Shown: in pieces, positions 47,407 through 56,308 of the stretch
How the letters are laid out: each line of letters starts with the position of its first letter
Numbering within the stretch: position 1 is the first letter of the stretch
Assembly: GCA_028554795.2 (NCBI GenBank)
Contig: CM068839.1
Span: forward strand, 84,651,540-84,715,539
Direction: 5' to 3'
DNA: 64,000 nt
Origin: Sinohyriopsis cumingii
Taxonomy: Eukaryota > Mollusca > Bivalvia > Unionida > Unionidae
Notes under the pieces: model-generated
Databases searched by the model: none
Seen by the model: the letters and a program-made list of their open reading frames with translations, nothing else
Told to the model about the DNA's origin: nothing
Program-made: the position numbers and the translations under genes

Positions 47407-47556
47407 AGCAGCGAGGGCGAAGTCTCATACTTGGCATTCGAATTGGTAAAATCCTTCGCTTCAATCATTGCGAACCTTTTTTTACGATTTCGAGGAAGGC
47501 TTATTTTTGCGAATAACGAGTGAGTCAATTAGAGGTTGTTCGCCCTCTCTGCTGCT
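47407..47556 (-). repeat. Right terminal inverted repeat of element 2
   Basis: Inverted match of 31839-31991. Its own ends pair: it starts AGCAGCGAGGGCGAAG and ends TTCGCCCTCTCTGCTGCT. Confidence 0.95.
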
Positions 47557-47559
47557 CAT

Positions 47560-48075
47560 ACATGCATGCATGCATACATACATACATACATACGCATCTA
47601 AGTACATCACATCATAAACAGACATATGAATTTGCTATGATTTTCTTCCTTCTGTTCAATTTTTGGGATAATGTTTTTATGTGGGATATGTAAATGTCTG
47701 TGTTCCTTATGATAGTTTCCGCTTTGAAATGCTGAAAAACAGGATGGTATCTCCCTGGGATTTCTCTTAAGAGATCATCGTTGGACAAAAAATATTTTAA
47801 GACCGTGACTGAGTTCAACCTTTCCAGGTAGAAAATGTAAATTTTCAAGGAAAAGAAACATCGAAACATTTCTCAGATTACTGAAGGATGATGAGCACTT
47901 ACGAGAAATCCCAGGGAAGTACCATTCGGATTTCATCAGTTCAGAGTTGAAGCTATAATAAGAAACACGACATTTAGTTTTGCCACATAAAAAATTATCC
48001 AAAACATTGACAAAAGGAAGAAAATTATAGCAAATTCATGTCAATTTATGATGTGATGCACAAAAAGGTCTTTTT
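47560..48075. mobile_element. Fold-back (MITE-like) element
   Basis: 47595-47790 and 47885-48075 are inverted copies with about 165-190 bp arms: GAATTTGCTATGATTTTCTT pairs with the reverse of AGAAAATTATAGCAAATTC, and CCCTGGGATTTCTC pairs with GAGAAATCCCAGGG. The arms extend outward into CATA repeats on both sides. No coding capacity. Confidence 0.75.
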
Positions 48076-48192
48076 ATGTATGTATGTATGTATGTATGTA
48101 TGTATGTATGTATGTATGTATGTATGTATGTATGTATGCATGTATGTATCTATGTATGTATGTATGTATGTATGTATGTATGTATGTATGTC

Positions 48193-48242
<50 letters not shown>

Positions 48243-48290
48243 TATGTATGTATGTATGTATGTATGTATGACTGACTGACTGACTGACTG
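48076..48290. repeat. TATG/TG/TGCG microsatellite with GACT run
   Basis: About 110 bases of TATG, a TG run, a TGCG run, more TATG and six GACT units that begin the 3' end of the adjacent LINE. Confidence 0.95.
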
Positions 48291-50756
48291 ACTTTATTTC
48301 CTCTTGAAAAGAGATTACATCAGATTAAACAAGTTCATGATAATACAAGATCATAAAATAGAACAGAAAATTGACAAAAATACAATAGTAATACTGTGTT
48401 AGCTACCGTATTGACAAAACGAAATATCTCAATACCTGCAATTATGCAAATCTGCAATCATTTGGCGGAGCATGGCACTGATCTTTTAACAGTTGCTTGA
48501 TGATGATAATATTTCGAAAAGTTAATACGTCTATAGTGTTATGTGCTTAACATTAAGTTCGAGATAGCAACGAAAATGAAATGAAAAACTTATAACCGTG
48601 TAATTCTATATGTAGTTTTTTTTTCTTCATATGACGCATGTATTTATGCACATATATACTTGTTTGCGCGTATGCGTGCGTGCATGCATTCATCTATGAC
48701 TGACTGTCTAAATGACTTAGTTACCTCTTCTACAAAGAGTATATCAGGTTGCTAAGATACATATTATACATATCATAGGATTATGAGACACATCATAGAC
48801 GAGATTGCAAGCATGATATATACATCGTCAACTAATGCATTTACAAAATCGTTTATTTTTAATGTTAATTTACTACTTACTTTTTATATCATGTTAGAGC
48901 ATGTTAGTTGATAGTAGGGCACACATTTATTGTAGAATGAAGCTATGCTGTTTGCGGTCACCAACATGAGCCTATCTGATACATCATCGTCAATAGACGA
49001 TATGCAGTCAACCCTGCTTCCAAGAAGTGTCTCCAACAATATATCTTCTTCTTGATTGAATAAGTTAACCCCGTCTCTCACTTCTAAAGAGTCAATCACT
49101 CTCTCAAAGAAAACGTTTCGTTCCTCAAGCAGCATTTCGCAGCCTAAAATAAGATATTTCGCTCTGTCGTCAGTCTCTTTTCCACAGAGTTTGCATACCA
49201 TAACTTTACCAACAGGCATGATATATAGTTTCATTATTTCAGAGAGAGGCCATAACATGGATGAAAATTTACGCCCAAGAAACCATATACTCCTTGGTTT
49301 TAAGTCCAAATGAATGTTTCTGAAGTGAATTAAATCACCCCTTAGCTCCATATTTGCTCTCCAGGTAGTTTCTTCATGGTTGCTGCATAGTCTAAAAGAA
49401 CACTTCCCATTCCATATTTCTTAGTTATTCTGTCAATATCAGGTATAAATCCCGTCTGTTTTAGCGGGTTGTTCAGATACTGACATAGGCGCATAATGAA
49501 AATCTTTTTCCAGATAAAAGCCCAATCGTCCTTACACAATCGGTTGAAAAAGAGCAATTTCATCCTATCTATGTATGCTTCCATTGACCAGAGTCCTAAG
49601 GTACTACTCGTTGCCTCCGTAGGCGAATATTTATCGAAAGCTTGCATACGTCGCGCTGCATATCTCTGGCATAATTCAAGTTCTTCTATATTCGAGTTTG
49701 TGATACCTGACCATAGTTCACATCCATATAGGACCGAGGGTAGAATAATTCTTTTCCAAATCTTCAGACTTGTTAGAGGGTTCATTCCTCCATCTCTGAT
49801 ACCAATAAAATATAAAGAGTTTAACAAGTGTTTGCCTTTATCACATGCTTCTTTTATCGCGTCGTTTGCTTTTAAGTTGTATTTTAGAGGTATGCCGGCA
49901 TACTTCTTACTTTTGACTGTCGGAATTGGAGATTTGTCGAGCATAAAAGAAGGTATACCAGTCGTTCTTTTGTTAGTAAACAAGATGGTGCAACTTTTAT
50001 CTGCATTATATCTTAATCTCCACCTTTTCGCATAGTCGGAAATTGTATCAAGCAGCTGTTGCATTGAATGATGCGAGTTAGACATTACAGTTGTGTCGTC
50101 TGCTAATAAGATACAAGGCAGGTGGAGATCGACAAGATTTAGACCTTGCAAAGTGTGATCTAATTCCGTGATCAAATCATCTATCATTGCAAGAAAGAAC
50201 CAGGCAGACAAGATACGGCCCTGTCCTACACCCTGCCTAATATCGAAGCGTTTGGACAGCTTGCCCGCATATAAAACAGAGCTTGCTACTCTCTCAAACG
50301 AATCTTTCGTGATGCGCCAGGTCTTCCCTTTGATGCCAAGTCTGTACAACTTGTAGAATAACCCGTTGTGCCAAACTGTGTTGAAGGCTTTAGCATTATC
50401 AAGAAATGTAGTATAGACAGGAGTATTTTTATCCGAATAGTAACATATAGATTCTTTAATACAGAACGCTGCAGTGATACTACCGCAATTATTTCTAAAA
50501 CCCTGTTGCAATGGATTTGGAAAAGAAATCTGCTTAGAAAATATAAGTAGTCTACTATATATAATTTGTTCTAGAACTTTCTGAAGCACTGGAATTATAG
50601 TTATATCGCGGTAATTATATCTAATTTGTTCTTTCCTCCTCCTTTGAATATTGGTATTACCAAACCTTGTTTAAAGTGGCACGGGTACTTCTCGGCCTCG
50701 TACACTTTTGTGAATATAATTTCAGGTAATTGTACACTGCTTGGAGGGTCCGTTAT
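48270..50756 (-). mobile_element. LINE, 5' truncated, with reverse transcriptase
   Basis: The 3' end on the minus strand is AAATAAA followed by a GTCA repeat, as in CR1/L2-type elements. The RT frame (50589-49342, 415 residues) has an intact middle: TTFLDNAKAFNTVWHNGLFY, RQGVGQGRILSAW (usually GVPQG) and CILLADDTTVMS (YADD variant LADD), then KYAGIPLKYN and a C-terminal domain. A second frame (49351-48884) contains CKLCGKETDDRAKYLILGC, a zinc-like motif. Its start at 50813-50601 (CHFKQGLVIPIFKGGG) is shifted relative to the rest. The endonuclease is missing, so the copy is truncated. Confidence 0.85.
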
Positions 50757-50900
50757 AATAAGAAATACGACATTTATTTTTGCCACATAAAAAATTATCC
50801 AAAACATTGACAAAAGGAAGAAAATTATAGCAAATTCATGTCAATTTATGATGTGATGCACTAAAAGGTCTTTTTATGTATGTATGTATGTATGTATGTA

Positions 50901-50945
<45 letters not shown>

Positions 50946-51042
50946 ATGCGTGCGTGCGTATGGATGTATGTAAGTATGTATGTATGTATGTATGTATGTA
51001 TGTGTGTGTGTGTGTGTATGTAGGTAAGAATGTATGTATGTA

Positions 51043-51110
<68 letters not shown>
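50757..51110. repeat. Direct repeat of the fold-back end plus microsatellite
   Basis: 50757-50875 repeats 47957-48075 almost exactly (GCAAATTCATGTCAATTTAT and ATGATGTGATGCAC) and continues into TATG/TG repeats (50875-51110). It lies right at the 5' end of the LINE, with the other copy at its 3' end. Confidence 0.9.
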
Positions 51111-51185
51111 TCAACCGATGCGTTCTAGTGAACTTAGAAAGGGTGCCTCTGACCGCAAGGGTGGAAGACTGGAAAAAAATGTGTG

Positions 51186-51485
51186 TGTGATTTGAATTTT
51201 TAACGTAGCTTTAACAATTGTTCAGTCATACCGTTACGATGTCTGCAATGTGGCTGTTTATAGTGATGCCTAGCACTGGGGCATCATGTAACATGATGTC
51301 CCACCCAGTCATATTATCCTGACACCAGGCCGACCAGTCTTAACATTAACCTCTTAACACTGAGCGCCAAGCCAGGCAGCTGTTAGTACCATGTTTAAGT
51401 CTTTGATATGACTCGGCCGGGGATCGAATCCAAGACCTTCCGCATCAGAGGCGGAAGCTCTAACCACTGGACCACCGGAGCGGTG
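51186..51485 (-). repeat. tRNA-derived SINE
   Basis: Minus strand: head GGTGGTCCAGTGGTTAGAGC and GGATTCGATCCCCGGCC (A and B boxes), a body with GGCCTGGTGTCAGGATAA and ATGATGCCCCAGTGCTAG, and an end near TTAAAAATTCAAATCACAC. Same family as 20703-21060. Confidence 0.85.
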
Positions 51486-51489
51486 GGAA

Positions 51490-53879
51490 AAAGAGAGGAT
51501 AATCACTCTCAATTTAATTTTTCCTTGGTAGACCAGTGGCATTCTAAACGAAGGAGTAGCAGATGAGTTACTTGTTGCACACAGCATGGAAGGTGCCAAA
51601 GCCAATGTAGATATGGCTGTTACAATCAGCCCTTTTGAGAACTATTCCAACTAGCTTTTTAGGTCGATACCACTTATCTAAGAAAGGATACCATCCATTG
51701 GTAGGTATATTATACATAGCTGCATTTGTCTCTGAGTTTGTGCGATGGTATATTTGTATGAAAAAAATGTGTATTCGAAATACAAAATAAAAGACCCTAT
51801 TCTACTTTCTTTGCGCATGTGTGATGGTTTGCTGGGTAACAAGTCTAAATATGCAAGCTACTCTTATTTTTCTATATGTGGTACAATGTTCGATGGTAAA
51901 TATGTGTGTTAGTTACAATTGTTACAACTCTATTTTCCCATTCCCTCATACGTTTCAATTGTAGGTGTGGGAGCTTGTCTTTAAGAACATGATTTTGTCT
52001 GTCATCAGCTAGATGTTAGTCTTCTACCTCATATTTTATTGTGTAGGTGTGTGTGAAGGTTGGTCAATAATGATATATGTTGGTTAGTAAAGATGTGTTT
52101 TGACTAGCAAAACTATGTTATTCACGATAACCTCTATTCATTATCTTCCTCTCAGCCGTTTTGCTTGTAGGTATTGGTGCTTTTCTTTAGGAACGTATTC
52201 TCTTCCCGTTGTACCCACAATGAGATTCCATTGCTAAAGAGTTACATCAGAACCATACAGGCCCCTATGTTCTATTCACAAAAGGTTCCGAGATACCTCC
52301 TAATATTAAAATCCCATAAAGCCTATGATCCCTGTTGGGTACTTGTGGTGGATGATATGTCATATATTCTATCCTCCCCCAACCTGTTATGGTACTTTGG
52401 TTAACGTTATCTAGGAGTTTATCGACCACGGTGTCATTGCCCGGATCGAGTAATTAACGACATAAATTATGAATGTAATCAATGGAATAACAATGTATTG
52501 AGCAAAGATATAGAATAGAAGAACACGAGACCCCGTATATAAAATATAGCAATTTCACCAGTTACATAAACACAATGAAACTAAATATGACATTTGAATA
52601 ACACATTTTCTCTTAGGAATAAAATTACAAATTTATGCAGAATGCAATCAGTCGTTCTGTTATACCGATAAAACAAATGTCATCACAGTGTCGAGTGAGT
52701 GATCGAACTCAAATTGCCGGCCTGTCAGCATACCCTGATCGCTTCCGTCTTATCGTAATTCAAAGGAACCAAGGTATTGTCAGTTCGCAACTTGATTTGA
52801 TACACACGCAACCTCAAGACGTGAATTTATGTTAATGTAGCGGGTACTCGCATTCTTAACTGGAACTATGATATAAGTAGGACTCTTATATAACAATTAC
52901 GCCACACTGTGGGATATAAACTACCGGCTGAACATTGATTTGCCCCATATGGTATCCCATATTTACTAATCAAGCAACCATCTGAGCCTACCACGAAAAC
53001 CTGATCCACAGTGTTTGATATTTGTATGAGAACTTTATACACAATCATTTTAAAATAAACAAAGTTTAGACTTGCGGTATTCGCGGTTTGACATGGACTA
53101 TAAGATTACGAGGTATTTTCGTCAACATGGCACTTAAAGACATACCGGATGTTACAAGGTGTGGACTATTTTGTTAGGAGTTAGGTAACTGAATACAGGT
53201 GGACACAAGGTGCAACATCTTGTGTACTGAACGGAATATTCTTATACACAATAGGTTTGGCGTTCCTATCTTAATTTTCAGTCCGAAATAATGTTATGTG
53301 ATTAAATTGCGTAAATATTCGGGTTGAAGGCATAATATCTCGCAAGGATCGTTAGCGTGTCTGTATTGCCCTACACCCCTAAACCAACCCCTCACCCTGA
53401 GGATTCGAAATTTTCTTTCAAAAATACATTACAAATACAAACAAACACTAAGGGCTTGGCTGAACATCTTAACAAAGACAATGATGAAATTACGAAGAAA
53501 TCTCCGCAGCTCATAAATAAAGTACATCCTTTAGTAATTGGAGAGGCTAGATATTAATTGTTTACTACGAATTTGTACACAGCTTGGAAATGACTGTTAA
53601 TCGGTATTGAACGTTTGAGACGAAACTTTGTATACAAGATCAACCAGATCGATCGGTGACATCACATTAAGCGCGTGTCAATATTATTGATGGAGACGAA
53701 ACAAGTGATCTTTTAGACAGTCATCATACCAGCATGGCGTGCAAATAAAGAAAAACAGCTACTTTTGTTTCCACTTGATTGTCTGAAGCTAGTGTCTCAG
53801 ATGTGCTTTCGTCTAGGAAATGGTTGATACAATAAAATACTTCACCACACGTATAGGCATAGATTTCACTCATACAGGT
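51490..53879. other. No gene recognised
   Basis: Non-coding by all frames; no repeat or RNA gene that I can support. Confidence 0.5.
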
Positions 53880-54115
53880 AAGCAGCAGAGAGACTGAGCC
53901 CACCAACTATTCGTTCCAACAGAATCCTCTATCGAGAACACTCTTGATAGAGGGTCTTATTTCACAAAATAAACTCTCTATTTAGAAAACTATGATAAAT
54001 AAGCCTTTTCTGCTGACTAGAAGAGTTATTTCATGAAAAATAACTAACTATAAAAATACTTCTTGACGATGGGAGTGGTTAGACGAAACACTTGGGGGCT
54101 CAGTCTCTCTGCTGC
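53880..54115 (+). repeat. Left terminal repeat of element 3 (self-complementary)
   Basis: Starts AGCAGCAGAGAGACTGAGCC and ends with GGGCTCAGTCTCTCTGCTGC plus T: 21 perfectly paired bases, then about 25 more imperfect pairs. Same AGCAGC(N)GAGAG...GCTGCT design as the ends of element 2, but a different interior and longer (236 versus about 150 bases). Confidence 0.75.
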
Positions 54116-54140
54116 TAAAAATGTAAATATTCTAGAATTT

Positions 54141-54803
54141 CTAGTTAAAAATTGTATCCAACCCAACTCGATACCGTTTCCGAGGATCATGTGAATTTAT
54201 TGTTACAAATCCGTATGGTTTTCGTTGAGCATGACTAAAGAAATTTTTGAATCTATTTATGTCCATGTCACCGCTGCACCAAATCTGATGAATATTTCGT
54301 AACGTGTGTGCGTCAACGCCGTTAAATACCGCGAGAATGTTACATTTATCTCTGATCACTTTCGGGATTTGTGTATATCGTTGAGTTACATAAATCACAT
54401 CAACGTTTTTGTGCCTGCCGCGGGAAAATATCCTGGCAGGGTTTGATTGTGTGTCCAGCATGATATCATCGTACACGACTAAATTATTAATACTCCCATC
54501 AATATCATCGATATTCGGTGCTTCATTGATCTCAGTTATAAAATCAAAAACATCTTCTTCACTTATCGATTTTGCACTTTCGTTAAAATCTTTTAATACC
54601 TGATAACACCGCTGATCGTCCACTGATGGGGCTATCAAATATAATTTATCCCACTTCATCCACTTCATTATTAAAATAAGTAACAACTGCGTCTTACCCG
54701 ACCCAGATGGACCTATAATAATCATTCGAATTGAATTTGGTAGCACTGAGTTATGTTTAATTGGCTCTCGTCGCTTTGACGCAGAAAAGTCAGTGATCTC
54801 CAT
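54141..54803 (-). CDS. A32/HerA-type packaging ATPase, intact
   Basis: A full frame of 220-224 residues (ATG at 54803, or 54815 in the same frame) with MEITDFSASKRREPIKHN, Walker A GPSGSGKT near residue 35 and Walker B LVVYDD near residue 112 (numbering from the ATG at 54815). VTQRYTQIPKVIRDKCNILA and NRFKNFFSHAQRKPYGFV near the C-terminus match the adintovirus/Maverick packaging ATPase class, which drives DNA into the capsid. The 54803 start matches the sibling start (MDVTDF). It is the leftmost gene, 25 bases from the terminal repeat, and divergent from the PLA2 gene by 21 bases. Confidence 0.9.
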   Translation of the reverse strand: MEITDFSASKRREPIKHNSVLPNSIRMIIIGPSGSGKTQLLLILIMKWMKWDKLYLIAPSVDDQRCYQVLKDFNESAKSISEEDVFDFITEINEAPNIDDIDGSINNLVVYDDIMLDTQSNPARIFSRGRHKNVDVIYVTQRYTQIPKVIRDKCNILAVFNGVDAHTLRNIHQIWCSGDMDINRFKNFFSHAQRKPYGFVTINSHDPRKRYRVGLDTIFN

Positions 54804-54824
54804 TAGATATATCATAAAATAAAT

Positions 54825-55327
54825 ATGAATTTATATTGTGTGAAATGCTGAGCACATACCCCAACTGCGGATATGACAACAATTACAACAAAAAATAATC
54901 GACAAGCGCTTACAGGTAGGTGTGAACGATGCGGTATAGCGAAGTTTAGATTTATTAAAAAAAAAAGCGAGGAGGTGATATCGAAGCTAGGTTAGGAAAA
55001 TTACCAGGGGCTCCGTGGGCTAAATACCCAGGAGAAAAACATCTTCCAGGATATAATTACTGTGGTCCAGGAACCCGACTTGATATCAGACTTGATGCTC
55101 AGGATCAACCAAAACCAGGTGAGTATCCGATAAACGCTATTGATAAGGCGTGTCATGCTCATGATGTAGCTTACCGAAGCAAGGATTTACAACAGCGCCA
55201 TCTCGCGGACGTGAAATTAATTCATGCGTTGGATGCCATCCCTGATAAATCTTTCAAGGAGAGGTTAGCATCCTGTTTAATAAAAACTGCAATGAAATCT
55301 AAGCTTGTATTAGGCGCTGGTAATTAA
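54825..55327 (+). pseudogene. Zinc-finger / parvovirus-type PLA2 protein, two lesions
   Basis: ATG at 54825 (MNLYCVKC) is followed by TGA at codon 9 (54849-54851), then a second CxxC (CERCGIAKFRFI). At the ten-base A run (54957-54966) the frame breaks, and the next frame gives PGAPWAKYPGEKHLPGYNYC, GPGTRLDI (calcium loop) and DKACHAHDVAYR (His-Asp catalytic core). PLA2 of this type serves parvoviruses in endosome escape; here entry is inferred. Without the two lesions it would be about 167 residues. Confidence 0.8.
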
Positions 55328-55332
55328 TTATA

Positions 55333-56298
55333 ATGGAGTCGATTTATTATTCCCCAAGCGGATACTGGAGAGGTAACGCAGCAATTAGTAAACTCGCTGA
55401 AGCAGCAAAAGTTACAAAAGTTGCTTCTAAAAATTGGTTATCCCGAGAGGCAATATGGCAAATTTATCTACCGCGCCCTAAACAAATTCATTTTGCACAT
55501 TTTGATGTTAGTGTACAAAATGAGGTTCATCAGGCTGATATATTATTTCTGCCACATGATACTATCCAAAGACGCACATACAAGTACGCGTTAACTGTAG
55601 ATAATGTTGCAAGTAGATACAAAGATGCTGAACCGTTAACGACTAAAACAGCATCTGAGGTTGCTTCTGCGTTTGAACGAATTTATCAACGTGGTCTGCG
55701 ATGGCCAAATTTATTACAAGTTGATCCTGGCAAAGAATTTCAAGGTGCAGTATCATCGTTGATGAAACAACATAACGTCACCATCAGACGAGGACATACT
55801 GAAATTCACCGTGATCAGGCAATTGTTGAGCGATTCAATCGAACACTTGCTGAGCGGTTATTTGGATATCAATACGCGAAGGAATTCATTCAGGATACGA
55901 GATCGCGCGAATGGGTTGCAGGATTACCAAGCGTGATAGCTGCACTAAATAACGAGATCACACGAACAACCAACATGAAACCTGCCATCGCGATCACAAA
56001 AACACAAGGTGTTTTTCAAAAACATATACCCGTACGACGGGATTCTTCAGCGCAGCCAATACTGGGTAATGTTACAGTTAGATATTTATATGAACCGGGT
56101 GAACTTGAAGGTGGTAAAAAAAGAGCAACTGATCCCATTTGGAGTGTTACCACACACAAGATAACCACCGTGACAAGATCGTCAGGCAGTTCAGCAATCT
56201 ACAGGTTGGATTCAACTGCTCCTCAACGTGGATTCACACGTGAGCAACTACAGGTAATTCCCGAGGATACGCAATTACCGCCAAAATCACTTCAGTGA
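55333..56298 (+). CDS. int: Retrovirus-type integrase, intact, D,D-35-E
   Basis: A complete 321-residue frame starting five bases after the PLA2 stop. The catalytic residues fit D69 (VHQADILFL), D131 (LLQVDPGKEF) and E166 (AIVERFNRTL), with the exact 35-residue spacing of D,D-35-E integrases. The C-terminal part (TVRYLYEPGELEGGKKRATD, then PQRGFTREQLQVIPED) is shared with element 2. No chromodomain, unlike element 1. It would cut and join the element ends. Confidence 0.95.
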   Translation: MESIYYSPSGYWRGNAAISKLAEAAKVTKVASKNWLSREAIWQIYLPRPKQIHFAHFDVSVQNEVHQADILFLPHDTIQRRTYKYALTVDNVASRYKDAEPLTTKTASEVASAFERIYQRGLRWPNLLQVDPGKEFQGAVSSLMKQHNVTIRRGHTEIHRDQAIVERFNRTLAERLFGYQYAKEFIQDTRSREWVAGLPSVIAALNNEITRTTNMKPAIAITKTQGVFQKHIPVRRDSSAQPILGNVTVRYLYEPGELEGGKKRATDPIWSVTTHKITTVTRSSGSSAIYRLDSTAPQRGFTREQLQVIPEDTQLPPKSLQ

Positions 56299-56308
56299 TT
56301 TCGATCAC

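Larger units (their letters stand above)
31839..47556 (+). mobile_element. Element 2: full-length, decayed virus-like element with polymerase-helicase-HNH fusion
   Basis: Bounded by inverted repeats 31839-31991 and 47407-47556. Order from the left: two coiled-coil genes, basic virion protein, double-jelly-roll capsid, small basic protein, protease, fibre-like protein, two-TM protein and penton. Then come, in the minus direction, a small conserved gene, an intergenic repeat region, an HNH gene and a zinc ribbon. After these come the polymerase-helicase-HNH gene (plus), integrase and PLA2 (minus), and ATPase (plus). All large genes carry stops or frameshifts. The set fits a Maverick/Polinton-like virus, but the capsid type and polymerase differ clearly from element 1. 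Confidence 0.9.

Noticed and set aside
31839-47556. Variant genetic code (TAA/TAG as Gln, TGA as Arg)
   Set aside because: Frameshifts accompany the stops, normal stops end the intact genes, and element 3 uses sense codons at compared sites, so decay explains it.
48038-48279. Several long frames of Met-Tyr-Val-Cys repeats
   Set aside because: Pure translation of the TATG/TG microsatellite; the same happens at 14031-14279, 14367-14614 and 50836-51190.
54116-54140. The 236-bp inverted repeat at 53880-54115 as an unrelated MITE
   Set aside because: Its AGCAGC...GCTGCT ends and its position next to the ATPase stop match the terminal repeats of element 2; it fits better as the end of element 3, though not proven.
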